The notes: generated by a model not told the origin, from the letters alone. DNA of 64,000 bases from Nocardioides salarius (GCF_016907435.1 NZ_JAFBBZ010000001.1:372001-436000), one strand, 5' to 3'. Positions 7,520-15,362 are shown, numbered from the stretch's first letter. Numbers and translations: made by a program.

Positions 7520-8679
7520 GTGCGCACCTCGACCCGCGCCAGCCACTTGGTCTGCAGCACGCCCGGGCGGTTGGGCGCGATGAGCCGCGCCGGGTAGCCG
7601 TGGTCGAGGTCGAGCTCCTCGCCCGAGAGCCCCAGGGCGACCAGGGTGCGGTCGTCGTCGACGAAGCCGGACTGCAGCAGCGTCACCCGGAACGGGCCCG
7701 ACTCCTGCAGCGAGGTGAGGACCACCTCGGCGTCGCGCGGCGCCTCGACCAGGTCGAGGAGGTCGCGCAGCCGCACCCCCGACCACGTGCCCGAGGCGCT
7801 CCAGCCCTCGACGCAGGCGATCGGCAGCTCCTCGGTGCGCTGCGGCAGCGCGAGCAGGTCGTCGCGGGTCAGGGACACGCTGCGAGTGTCGTTGACGACC
7901 TCGAGACGCCACCCCGGGTCACGCGCGGCGTCGGTGACCCCGGCGTCCTCGGCGGTCTTGTTGATCGGCACCCCCTGCGGACCCTCGCCCGAGCGCACCG
8001 CCAGCACCGAGACCCGGCGCAGGAGGGGCACCGTGGAGCCGGCCGTGGCCAGCACCACCGCTCCGGTGGCCAGCCAGGTCGCGCGCAGGAGGCCGCGGCG
8101 GCTCAGCGGGCCCGGCCGGGTCGCGCCCGGCCGGTCGAGCTCGGTGTCGTCGACGTCGTGGGTCAGCGCGTGGCGCACCAGCGGCAGCTTGACCGCGACG
8201 TGCAGCACCAGCGCCCCGATGGCGATCCACGCCATGGCGTAGTGCGTGGAGCGGAAGGAGAAGGCCCAGGGGTACCAGTGGCTGATGTTCTGCAGCCCGG
8301 TGACCAGCAGGAACAGCGCGGCCCCCACCAGCAGCAGGATCGAGAGCTTCTCGGCCAGCTCGACGACCAGGCGCCGCAGCCGCAGCGAGGGCCGGGCCAG
8401 CAGCAGCGGGTAGACGGTCCAGAGCTTGACCAGCAGCAGCGGCACCGCGGCGGTGCCGCTGATGACGTGCAGGCCCTGCGTGAACCGGTAGCCCCACGCC
8501 GGGCTGGTCGGGAACGGGACCGGCTGGGAGGGGTTCTGCGCGTAGTGGCTGACCAGGCCGGTCAGGAAGGCCAGCCCGAAGCAGACCGCGAGCGCGGTGC
8601 CGACCCGGGCCGAGACCGCTGCGCTGCGCAGCCGCGACGAGAAGGAGTGCTGGTCGGGCAGGCTCGGGGGTGCCTTCAC
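7516..8679 (-). CDS. Membrane molybdopterin oxidoreductase: cytochrome-b-like TM domain fused to sulfite-oxidase-fold domain
   Basis: In this 387-residue protein, four membrane helices (about 27-47, 66-94, 112-129 and 146-165) carry histidines suited to heme b (H45, H71, H134, H146, H160). A linker then contains SRRGLLRA (RR at 194-195) followed by a fifth hydrophobic helix (205-222). The C-terminal half is the oxidoreductase molybdopterin-binding domain of the sulfite oxidase/MsrP fold, with the expected Mo-ligand cysteine at 289 (PIACVEGW). The topology places this domain outside the cell. The layout resembles a fusion of MsrQ (heme membrane subunit) and MsrP. The GTG start at 8679 has a TAGGGT box seven bases upstream. 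Its substrate is not evident from sequence; the neighbouring methylthio-sugar genes are a clue. Confidence 0.88.
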   Translation of the reverse strand: MKAPPSLPDQHSFSSRLRSAAVSARVGTALAVCFGLAFLTGLVSHYAQNPSQPVPFPTSPAWGYRFTQGLHVISGTAAVPLLLVKLWTVYPLLLARPSLRLRRLVVELAEKLSILLLVGAALFLLVTGLQNISHWYPWAFSFRSTHYAMAWIAIGALVLHVAVKLPLVRHALTHDVDDTELDRPGATRPGPLSRRGLLRATWLATGAVVLATAGSTVPLLRRVSVLAVRSGEGPQGVPINKTAEDAGVTDAARDPGWRLEVVNDTRSVSLTRDDLLALPQRTEELPIACVEGWSASGTWSGVRLRDLLDLVEAPRDAEVVLTSLQESGPFRVTLLQSGFVDDDRTLVALGLSGEELDLDHGYPARLIAPNRPGVLQTKWLARVEVRT

Positions 8680-8686
8680 GACCCCG

Positions 8687-8692
8687 ACCCTA
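8687..8692 (-). promoter_or_regulatory. -10 box of molybdoenzyme gene (leaderless)
   Basis: TAGGGT on the minus strand, seven bases before the GTG at 8679. It gives this gene its own promoter within the operon. Confidence 0.5.
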
Positions 8693-8703
8693 CGACGCTG
8701 TCC

Positions 8704-9351
8704 TCATCGCGTGGCGACCAGCACAGCGACCCACCGGGCGCTGGCACCCAGGACGCCGCAGGAGCGCACGACGAGACCGGCCTCGCGGGCCACGTCGTGG
8801 ATGTCGTCGACCCCCACCACCGACCACAGGAACGGGCGGCTGCGCACCTCGCCGGTCTCGAGGCTGACCCACCGGGTGCTCATCGCCACCCCGGGCGCGG
8901 CGAGCTCGACGACGACGCGGCCGTGGCCGAGCACCAGGTCGCGGGTGCGGGCCAGCAGGGTGGCCGGGTCGCCGCCGATGCCGACGTTCCCGTCGGCCAG
9001 CAGCGCCGTCTCCCAGCGCCCCTCCCCGGGCAGGGTGTCGAAGAGGTCGCGCTGCAGCGCGCTCGCGCCGCGACGGCGGGTCTGCTCGACGGCCTCGGGC
9101 ACCACGTCGATGCCCAGCACCGCGTGGCCCAGGCGGGCCAGCGCCGCGGCCATCCGGCCGGGCCCGCACCCGATGTCGAGCGTGGGTCCCTCGCAGTGGC
9201 CCAGCAGCAGCAGGTCGTCGGGGTCGGCCTCGCGGGTCCACTCCCCCATCGGCAGGTCGGAGGGGCCGCCGTCGAGTCCCACGACCCGGCAGGCGTCACC
9301 GCGCAGGGCCCGGGAGAAGACGCTGGTGAAGGGCTCGTCGCGCGTGCTCAC
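8704..9351 (-). CDS. Class I SAM-dependent methyltransferase
   Basis: This 215-residue protein has the motif I glycine loop LDIGCGPGRM (about residues 54-63) and motif post-I acidic IDVVPEA, so it binds S-adenosylmethionine. The acceptor is unknown. The GTG start at 9351 overlaps the stop of the DUF2064 gene (GTGA). The 24-base gap to the molybdoenzyme gene keeps it in the same operon. By context it may methylate a sugar or lipid intermediate of the methylthiopentose pathway. No radical-SAM or arsenic methyltransferase motif (paired Cys of ArsM) is present. Confidence 0.87.
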   Translation of the reverse strand: MSTRDEPFTSVFSRALRGDACRVVGLDGGPSDLPMGEWTREADPDDLLLLGHCEGPTLDIGCGPGRMAAALARLGHAVLGIDVVPEAVEQTRRRGASALQRDLFDTLPGEGRWETALLADGNVGIGGDPATLLARTRDLVLGHGRVVVELAAPGVAMSTRWVSLETGEVRSRPFLWSVVGVDDIHDVAREAGLVVRSCGVLGASARWVAVLVATR

Positions 9352-10037
9352 GAGGGCACCCGCCCGCGCCAGGCATCGCCGAACCGGCTGCCGGGCGCGA
9401 CGGCGGCCAGCACCGCCTCGGCGTCGGCGACGGTGTCGACGTCGTTGAGCGTGGCGGTGCCGGCCACCGACAGCCCGGCGCCCAGCAGCGCCGCCCTCGT
9501 GTCGTCGTACGTCGTCGGGGTGGACATCGCGACGCCGGCGAGCACGGCGGCGTCGGCCGGGTCGCGCAGGGCCAGCACCCACCAGCCGCCGTCGTCGGCA
9601 GGGCCGAGCACCGCGTCGTGGGTGGCCAGCGGCGCGGCCGCCTCGAGGAGGTGCGCGGGGCTGACCTGCGGGGTGTCCATGCCGACCTGCACCACCGCTC
9701 CCGGACCGCTGGCGGCCACGGCGGCGTGGGCGTGGGCCAGCCGCTCGTCGAAGCCGTCGCCGACCTGGGGCGTGGTGCGCCAGCCCGCGGTCGCGGCCAG
9801 GATCTCGTCACCGCGCACGGCCCCGGCGAGGTCGCCGGCCAGGCTGAGGTGGCAGCGCTCGGCACCCACGGCCGCGGTGGCGGCCTCGATCGTGTCGAGC
9901 AGGCAGGCGGCGGCGACCTCGGCGGCCGCGTCGTCGCCGATGTCGGCGCCCAGTCGGGTCTTGACGCGACCGGCGACGGGGGCCTTGGCCACGACCAGCA
10001 CCCGGGGCGGCACGGCCGGGTCGTGCTCGGCCGTCAC
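9348..10037 (-). CDS. DUF2064 / TIGR04282-type glycosyltransferase-like protein
   Basis: This 229-residue protein has a nucleotidyltransferase-like GT-A fold. The N-terminal VLVVAKAPVAGRVKTRLG matches the conserved phosphate-binding loop of the family, and QVGMDTPQVSP holds the DxP metal site. Members occur in arsenosugar gene clusters and, as I recall, in the mycobacterial methylthioxylose locus (Rv0540). A role in activating or transferring the pentose phosphate is plausible but not shown. The GTG at 10037 overlaps the GT2 stop, and the stop overlaps the methyltransferase start. Confidence 0.88.
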   Translation of the reverse strand: MTAEHDPAVPPRVLVVAKAPVAGRVKTRLGADIGDDAAAEVAAACLLDTIEAATAAVGAERCHLSLAGDLAGAVRGDEILAATAGWRTTPQVGDGFDERLAHAHAAVAASGPGAVVQVGMDTPQVSPAHLLEAAAPLATHDAVLGPADDGGWWVLALRDPADAAVLAGVAMSTPTTYDDTRAALLGAGLSVAGTATLNDVDTVADAEAVLAAVAPGSRFGDAWRGRVPS

Positions 10038-10690
10038 GAGAGCACCTTCCAGAAGTCGCGTGCGGTGCGCAGGGTGCCCTTGACCGAGCCGGACACCTTC
10101 GACCGGGTGCCCTCGGCGCGCGGGTGGTAGGCGACGTCGCGCTCGCTGACCCGCCAGCCGGCGATGGTGAGCTTCTGCAGCAGCTCGACGGGGTAGCCGA
10201 AGCGCCGGTCCTCGACGCCGAGGTCGAGCAGCGCCTGGCGGCGGGCCACCCGCATGGGGGCGATGTCGTGCGCGGCCATCGCGATCCTCCGTCTCAACCA
10301 GGCGACGATCAGAGCGTTGCCCAGCCGGGCGTGCCACGGCCACACCCCTCGGGTGACCGGTCGCCGGCGCCCGACGGCGACGTCGGCGCGCCCCGAGGTG
10401 ACGTCGTCGAGCAGCACCAGCAGCTCGTCGGGGTCGAAGCTGCCGTCGCCGTCCATGAACGCGACGTAGTCGTGGGTGGCGGCCAGCAGGCCGGCGTGCA
10501 CCGCCGCGCCGTAGCCGGGCACGCTCTCGTGCACGACGGTGGCACCCAGCCGGGCGGCGATCTCGGCGGTCGCGTCGCGCGAGCCGTTGTCGACGACGAT
10601 GACGGCGAACTCGGAGGGGATCCTCGGCAGCAGGGCCTCGAGGGCCGGGCCCTCGTCGCGGCAGGGCAGGACGAGGTCGGCGACGGGCAT
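10034..10690 (-). CDS. GT2 glycosyltransferase, polyprenyl-phosphate sugar synthase type (MtxS-like)
   Basis: This 218-residue GT-A enzyme begins ADLVLPCRDEGPALEALL, followed by VVDNGSRD and the metal-binding MDGDGSFDPDEL. It has no C-terminal membrane pair, so it is a soluble or peripheral enzyme of the dolichol-phosphate-mannose synthase group. M. tuberculosis has a counterpart (from memory Rv0539/MtxS) that makes decaprenyl-phospho-methylthioxylose. It heads the minus-strand arm. The ATG at 10690 has TAGTCT seven bases upstream, so the mRNA is probably leaderless. It is divergent from the GT-C-like gene with 75 bases between them. Confidence 0.9.
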   Translation of the reverse strand: MPVADLVLPCRDEGPALEALLPRIPSEFAVIVVDNGSRDATAEIAARLGATVVHESVPGYGAAVHAGLLAATHDYVAFMDGDGSFDPDELLVLLDDVTSGRADVAVGRRRPVTRGVWPWHARLGNALIVAWLRRRIAMAAHDIAPMRVARRQALLDLGVEDRRFGYPVELLQKLTIAGWRVSERDVAYHPRAEGTRSKVSGSVKGTLRTARDFWKVLS

Positions 10691-10697
10691 GGCGAGC

Positions 10698-10703
10698 AGA
10701 CTA
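10698..10703 (-). promoter_or_regulatory. -10 box of GT2 operon (leaderless)
   Basis: TAGTCT on the minus strand, seven bases before the ATG at 10690. It is half of a divergent promoter pair within the 75-base gap. Confidence 0.5.
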
Positions 10704-10753
10704 GACCGGCCCGTCCCACCCGGACGGTGGGGATGACGGTGGGACCGCGCCTC

Positions 10754-10759
10754 TAGGGT
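10754..10759 (+). promoter_or_regulatory. -10 box of GT-C-like gene (leaderless)
   Basis: TAGGGT on the plus strand, six bases before the ATG at 10766. It is the other half of the divergent promoter pair. Confidence 0.5.
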
Positions 10760-10765
10760 CGTGCC

Positions 10766-12166
10766 ATGGCCTCCCCCGGCGCGACCGACGCGTCCCCCGC
10801 CCGCGCCGCCGGCTCGCCCCCCGCCCGCGCCGCCCGCACCGGCCTGGTGCTGACGCTGCTGCTGGTGGTGCTCGCCTTCGCCCTCCCGGCCCTGCTCGAC
10901 TGGCAGACCTGGAGCCGGGCCAGCCGGTCCGCGCACCCGTGGGCCTCGCCGCCGCTGCACGGCTTCTGGGATCCCAAGCTCGTGGGGCCGGGCACCGCGC
11001 CCGCGCTGCTCGTGGGGCTCCTGGGCCTGACCTGGCTGCCCCGCCACGCCGCCGTCGCCTCGTGGGGGCGCCTGCTGCTGACGTCGTACGCCGTGGCGCT
11101 GGCGTGGATGCTCGCGCTCGCGTTCGTCGACGGCAGCGAGGGGATCTCGCGGGTGCTCGACCACTCCAGCGAGTACCTGCCCAGCGCCCGCGAGGTCGAC
11201 GACGTGCCGCAGATGCTGCGCACCTACGCCGACCGCATCCCCTACAGCCACCCCGACAACTGGCCCACCCAGGCGGCGGGGCACCCTCCGCTCGCGCTGC
11301 TGTTCTTCGTCGGTCTGGTGCGGGTCGGCCTCGGGGGCTCCTTCGCGGCCGGGCTGGTGGTCACCGCCGTCGGGGCCACGACGGTCGTCTCGGTGCTCGC
11401 GCTGCTGCGCACCCTCGACGCCGAGGTGCTCGCCCGGCGCGCCGCGCCCTTCCTGGTGCTCTCCCCCGCCGCGGTGTTCATGGCCGTCTCGGCCGACGCG
11501 ATCTTCACCGCCGTGACCGCCGCCGGGCTGGCGCTGCTGGCGCGGGCCGCGGTGGAGCGCGAGCGCCGGTGGATCGGCTGGGCGGTGGGCGCGGGGCTCG
11601 TGCTCGGCTGCAGCGTGCTGCTCTCCTACGGGATGGCGCTGATGGGGCTGGTCTCGCTCGCGGTGCTGGTGGCGGCCCGGTCGTGGCGCCCGCTGCCGGT
11701 GGCGGTGGTCGCGGCGCTGGTGCCCGTGCTGGCCATGGCCGCGGCCGGCTTCGCGTGGTGGGAGGCCTACCCGGTGCTGACCGAGCGCTACTGGGACGGC
11801 ATCGCCGCCGACCGGCCCGCCTGGTACTGGATGTGGGGCAACCTGGCCGCCCTGGCCGTCAGCGCCGGCCCGCTGGTGGGCGCGGGGCTGGCGCACGCGG
11901 GCGCCCGTGCCCGGCTGCTGCGCGGCGACGCCCTCGGCGTGGGCGCGCGGGCGGTGGCCGTGCTGGTGCTGGGCGCGGTGCTGGCCATCGTGGTGGCCGA
12001 CGTGTCGCGGATGAGCAAGTCGGAGGTCGAGCGGATCTGGCTGCCGTTCATGCCGTGGCTGACGATCGCCGTGGCGCTGCTGCCCGACGCCTGGCGGCGC
12101 TGGGGCCTGGCGCTGCAGGTCGCGTGGGCGCTGGTGGTCCAGCACCTGCTCTACACGTCGTGGTGA
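10766..12166 (+). CDS. Polytopic membrane glycosyltransferase, GT-C-like (MtxT-like)
   Basis: This 466-residue protein has about 10-11 membrane helices. The first outer loop is long and acidic, followed by NWPTQAAGHPPLALLFF; a loop His-Pro-Pro just before a helix is usual in GT-C enzymes that take polyprenyl-phosphate sugars. WYWMWGNLAAL lies before a later helix. By position between the GT2 gene and the epimerase it matches the integral membrane transferase of the mycobacterial methylthioxylose cluster (from memory Rv0541c/MtxT), which moves the sugar from the lipid carrier to the mannan cap. Direct homology cannot be scored here. Its stop codon is inside a 12-bp hairpin. Confidence 0.78.
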   Translation: MASPGATDASPARAAGSPPARAARTGLVLTLLLVVLAFALPALLDWQTWSRASRSAHPWASPPLHGFWDPKLVGPGTAPALLVGLLGLTWLPRHAAVASWGRLLLTSYAVALAWMLALAFVDGSEGISRVLDHSSEYLPSAREVDDVPQMLRTYADRIPYSHPDNWPTQAAGHPPLALLFFVGLVRVGLGGSFAAGLVVTAVGATTVVSVLALLRTLDAEVLARRAAPFLVLSPAAVFMAVSADAIFTAVTAAGLALLARAAVERERRWIGWAVGAGLVLGCSVLLSYGMALMGLVSLAVLVAARSWRPLPVAVVAALVPVLAMAAAGFAWWEAYPVLTERYWDGIAADRPAWYWMWGNLAALAVSAGPLVGAGLAHAGARARLLRGDALGVGARAVAVLVLGAVLAIVVADVSRMSKSEVERIWLPFMPWLTIAVALLPDAWRRWGLALQVAWALVVQHLLYTSW

Positions 12167-12196
12167 CCCGGCCCGACGGGAAGTTCGGGCCGGGTC
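12165..12196. terminator. Hairpin at convergent end of GT-C-like gene and epimerase gene
   Basis: A perfect 12-bp stem (12165-12176 with 12185-12196, GACCCGGCCCGA) and an 8-base loop. It overlaps the TGA of the GT-C-like gene and is suited to stop transcription from that gene. There is no U-tract, as is common in actinobacteria. Confidence 0.55.
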
Positions 12197-12240
12197 GGCG
12201 TGAGATCTGGGCCGGGTCGGCGCGAAGTCAGGGCCGGGTC
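12187..12240. repeat. 22-base tandem repeat (2.5 copies), gene-end repeat family
   Basis: GGGCCGGGTCGGCG plus eight less conserved bases occurs at 12187-12208 and 12209-12230, with a partial copy at 12231-12240. A related copy on the opposite strand follows the last gene of the window (63976-64000), and a degenerate one follows the GH15 gene (31094-31126). Confidence 0.7.
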
Positions 12241-13282
12241 AGTCGCGCAGCGGGGCGGTGGCGAAGGCGGGCAGCCCCTGGTCGGGGTGGATCTCCGCGG
12301 TGAAGCCCAGCTCGTCGGCGGCCCGCTGGGGCGAGGCGACGACGTGGCGCACGTCGCCGAGGCGGTAGCCCCCGGTGACCTCGGGCGCGATGTCGCTGCC
12401 GGTGCCGCGGGCGACCAGCGACGCGACGTCGCGGATGCCGATCGGGTGCCCCGAGGCCACGTTGTAGGCGCGGTGGTGGCCCTCGGGCTCCCCGAGCACC
12501 GCACGCAGCGCGGCCACGTTGGCGCGCGCGACGTCGTCGACGTGCACGAAGTCGCGCACCTGCCGGCCGTCCTCGAAGACCTGGGGCGCCTCGCCGCGCT
12601 CGAGGGAGGAGCGGAACATCGCCGCCACGCCCGAGTAGGGCGTGTCGCGCGGCATCCGGGGGCCGTAGACGTTGTGGTAGCGCAGCGACAGGGCTGCGGC
12701 GCCGGCCTGGCGCACCCAGGCGATGGCGTAGTGCTCCTGGGCGACCTTGCTGGCCGCGTAGCTCGAGCGCGGCTCGAGGCGCGCGTCCTCGTCGACCAGC
12801 GCCCAGGCCAGCGGCTCGCCGCAGACGGGGCAGGGGTTCTCGAAGCGGCCGGCCTCCAGCGCCTCGCGGGGACGGGTGGCCGGCACCTGCTCGCCGTGCT
12901 CGGCGCAGGTGTAGCGGCCCTCGCCGTAGACGACCATGCTCGAGGCCTGCACCAGCCGGTGCACGCCCGCCTCGTGCATCGCGGCGAGCAGCACCGCGGT
13001 GCCGAGGTCGTTGTGGCCGGCGTAGAGCGGCAGGTCGGCGACGGTGACGCCGGCGCCGACCATCGCGGCCTGGTGGCACACCACGTCGACCCCGCGCAGC
13101 AGGTCGGGCCAGGCGTCGGCGTCGCGCACGTCGAGCTGGTGGGTGCCGGCGGGCGCGCTGGTGGCGCCGTGCGCCTTCTCGAGCATCAGGTCGACGCGCA
13201 CCACCTCGTCGCCGGCGGCCTCGAGCCGGTCGGCGATCGCGCCGCCGATGAACCCGGCCGAGCCGGTCAGCAGGACCTTCAC
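12239..13282 (-). CDS. NAD-dependent epimerase/dehydratase with zinc-knuckle insert (GalE3-like)
   Basis: This 347-residue extended SDR has the Rossmann loop LLTGSAGFIGGAIA at the N-terminus, catalytic YAASK (Tyr-x3-Lys) and SSM at the catalytic Ser position. Between the Ser and Tyr blocks an insert carries C-x2-H (CAEH) and C-x2-C (CPVC), a probable zinc knuckle. The GTG at 13282 overlaps the phosphorylase stop (GTGA). In the methylthioxylose hypothesis it would convert a methylthioribose derivative from the ribo to the xylo configuration. On sequence alone it could be any sugar-nucleotide epimerase. Confidence 0.9.
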   Translation of the reverse strand: MKVLLTGSAGFIGGAIADRLEAAGDEVVRVDLMLEKAHGATSAPAGTHQLDVRDADAWPDLLRGVDVVCHQAAMVGAGVTVADLPLYAGHNDLGTAVLLAAMHEAGVHRLVQASSMVVYGEGRYTCAEHGEQVPATRPREALEAGRFENPCPVCGEPLAWALVDEDARLEPRSSYAASKVAQEHYAIAWVRQAGAAALSLRYHNVYGPRMPRDTPYSGVAAMFRSSLERGEAPQVFEDGRQVRDFVHVDDVARANVAALRAVLGEPEGHHRAYNVASGHPIGIRDVASLVARGTGSDIAPEVTGGYRLGDVRHVVASPQRAADELGFTAEIHPDQGLPAFATAPLRD

Positions 13283-14079
13283 CGGGCGGGCACCTGGTAG
13301 GTGAGCTCGAGGTCGTCGGCCCAGGTCGAGCAGGAGCAGCCGTCGGGGTCGGGCAACGCCTCGATGGCGGCGGCGAGCAGCCCGGTGAGCCGCTCGAGGT
13401 TGGCCTTGAAGCGGGCGAAGACCTCGGCCTGGCCGACCCCCTCGCCGCTCTCGGCACCGGCGTCCATGTCGGTGACCAGCGCGATCGGGGTGTAGCACTG
13501 CAGCATCTCGCGGGCCAGCGCGGCCTCGGGGTGCCCGGTCATGTTGATCAGCGACCAGCCCTGCTCGGCGTAGTGGCGCGACTCGGCGCGCGTGGAGAAG
13601 CGGGGGCCCTCGACGATGACCATCGTGCCGCCGTGGCGCACGTCGTCGGCCGCCCCGGTCACCGCCCCGGCGAGCCGGCCGCAGTAGGGGTCGCCGAAGG
13701 GCAGGTGCACCGCGCCGCCCTCGACGTACGACGGCACCCGGCGGTAGGTGCGGTCGACCATCTGGTCGGGCACCACCACGTCACCGGGCGCCACGTCGGC
13801 GCGCAGCCCGCCCACGGCGCAGGGCGCCAGCACCTGGCGCACGCCCAGGGAGCGCAGCGCCCACTGGTTGGCGCGGTAGGGGATGGTGTGCGGCGCGTAC
13901 TCGTGGGAGGTGCCGTGGCGCGGCAGGAACGCCACCCGCCGCCCGGCGACCGTGCCGATCGAGACCGGCGCCGAGGGAACGCCGTACGGCGTCTCGACGC
14001 GGACCGTCTCGGGGTCCTCGAGGAAGGAGTAGAAACCGGTGCCGCCGATCACGGCGACGTCAGCACGCGTCTGGCTCAT
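13279..14079 (-). CDS. mtnP: S-methyl-5'-thioadenosine phosphorylase
   Basis: This 266-residue protein of the PNP/MTAP family splits methylthioadenosine with phosphate into adenine and 5-methylthioribose-1-phosphate. VAVIGGTGFY and FLPRHGTSHEYAPHTIPYR form the phosphate site. EGPRFSTRAES and NMTGHPEAALARE bind the ribose and substrate. TDMDAG keeps the two aspartates that select a 6-aminopurine. The translational coupling to an epimerase is unusual for simple methionine salvage: no mtnA, mtnB, mtnC or mtnD is nearby, so the methylthioribose-1-phosphate may be diverted. A CACAGT -10 box sits seven bases before the ATG. Confidence 0.93.
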   Translation of the reverse strand: MSQTRADVAVIGGTGFYSFLEDPETVRVETPYGVPSAPVSIGTVAGRRVAFLPRHGTSHEYAPHTIPYRANQWALRSLGVRQVLAPCAVGGLRADVAPGDVVVPDQMVDRTYRRVPSYVEGGAVHLPFGDPYCGRLAGAVTGAADDVRHGGTMVIVEGPRFSTRAESRHYAEQGWSLINMTGHPEAALAREMLQCYTPIALVTDMDAGAESGEGVGQAEVFARFKANLERLTGLLAAAIEALPDPDGCSCSTWADDLELTYQVPAR

Positions 14080-14084
14080 GGGCG

Positions 14085-15362
14085 TCACTGTGCCAGGTCG
14101 GCCGGGGCCCCCGGGGCCGCCACGGGGGTGAGGCGGTGTGCGGCCACGCCGGCGCCGAGCACCACCAGCGCGAGCCCGACGGCGGTCAGTGAGAGGGCCG
14201 GGTAGCCGGCGAGCGCGACGACGACGCCGGCCAGCCCGCCGCCCGCCGCGGCGACCAGGTTCATCACCAGGTCGGCCGAGCCCTGCACGTCGGCGCGGGC
14301 GTCGAGCGGCGCGTGGTCGGCGATCAGCGTCGAGGCGGCCACCGTGGCGAAGGACCAGCCCAGCCCCAGCAGGAAGAGCCCGCCGAAGATCTGCCACGAG
14401 GAGCCCTCGGGCGCGGCCGCCGAGAGCCCCAGCGCGACGACGAGGACGCCGCCGCCGACGCCCAGGGTGAGCGGGCGACCGGCCGTGTCGGCCAGCCAGC
14501 CCACGAGCGGGGCGAAGGCGAACATGCCCAGCACGTGCACGCTGATCACCACGCCGATGACCCGCAGCTCGGCGCCGCCGTGCTCCATGTGCAGCGGCGT
14601 CATCACCATCACCGCGACCATGGCCGCGTGCGCGCCCGCGAGCGCGACGACCGCGGCGAGCAGCACCGGGCGCTCGCGCACCGACCGGCGGACCCGTCCC
14701 CACGAGGTGCCCGAGGGGACCAGCCCGGCGGTGCCGGCGACCTCGCGGGCCACCAGCAGCGGGTCGGGTCGCAGGAAGGTGCTGACCACCGCGGCGGCCA
14801 GCAGCATCCCGATGCTGCCCAGGGCGAAGGGACCGGTCAGCTCGGGCAGGCCCAGCAGCCGGGCGAGCGCCGCGGCGGGGCCGGTCAGGTTGGGCCCGGC
14901 CACGGCGCCGATGGTGGTCGCCCACACCACGACGGCCAGCGCCCGGCCCCGCTGGGCGGGCTCGGCCAGGTCGGTGGCGGCGTACCTGGCGGCGTTGTTG
15001 GCGGCGGTGGTCGAGCCCAGCAGCACCGCGCCGAGCAGGAGCAGCGCCATCGAGCCGATGCTGCCGGCGACCACGGCGAGCACGGCCCCGCTCGCGCCGA
15101 GCAGGTAGCCGGTGGTCAGGCCGGGCCGGCGCCCGTGCAGCGCCATCACCCGGGCCAGCACGTAGGAGGCCAGGGCGGCGCCGAGCACCTGGAAGGTCTG
15201 CGCCAGCCCCGCCTGGCCCTCGCTGCCGGAGATGTCGCGGGCCAGCAGCGACGCGGTCGCGATGCCGATGGTGATGCCGACCGCGCCGACGGCCTGGGTC
15301 ACCACCAGCGTGGCCACGGTGCGTCGCTGGAGGGCCGCCTGCCGCACGCCGGGCGTGGTCAC
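14085..15362 (-). CDS. MFS transporter
   Basis: This 425-residue protein has 12 predicted membrane helices and a central cytoplasmic loop after helix 6. RVMALHGRRPGLTTGY is the loop 2-3 region of the superfamily (GxxxDRxGRR type) and WLADTAGRPLTLGV is its repeat after helix 8. The family looks like drug/metabolite exporters, but the substrate cannot be given. The GTG at 15362 overlaps the DUF3046 stop (GTGA), so the two are co-translated. The MTA phosphorylase follows six bases after its stop. Confidence 0.88.
   Translation of the reverse strand: MTTPGVRQAALQRRTVATLVVTQAVGAVGITIGIATASLLARDISGSEGQAGLAQTFQVLGAALASYVLARVMALHGRRPGLTTGYLLGASGAVLAVVAGSIGSMALLLLGAVLLGSTTAANNAARYAATDLAEPAQRGRALAVVVWATTIGAVAGPNLTGPAAALARLLGLPELTGPFALGSIGMLLAAAVVSTFLRPDPLLVAREVAGTAGLVPSGTSWGRVRRSVRERPVLLAAVVALAGAHAAMVAVMVMTPLHMEHGGAELRVIGVVISVHVLGMFAFAPLVGWLADTAGRPLTLGVGGGVLVVALGLSAAAPEGSSWQIFGGLFLLGLGWSFATVAASTLIADHAPLDARADVQGSADLVMNLVAAAGGGLAGVVVALAGYPALSLTAVGLALVVLGAGVAAHRLTPVAAPGAPADLAQ
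14087..14092 (-). promoter_or_regulatory. -10 box of mtnP-epimerase operon (leaderless)
   Basis: CACAGT (CANNNT form) on the minus strand, seven bases before the ATG at 14079. It overlaps the end of the MFS gene. Confidence 0.35.

Noticed and set aside
7085..14079. Arsenosugar biosynthesis cluster
   Set aside because: The DUF2064 (TIGR04282) protein and a nucleoside phosphorylase occur in such clusters, but no ArsM-type methyltransferase or radical-SAM ArsS is present. The epimerase plus GT2 plus membrane transferase set fits the methylthioxylose locus better.
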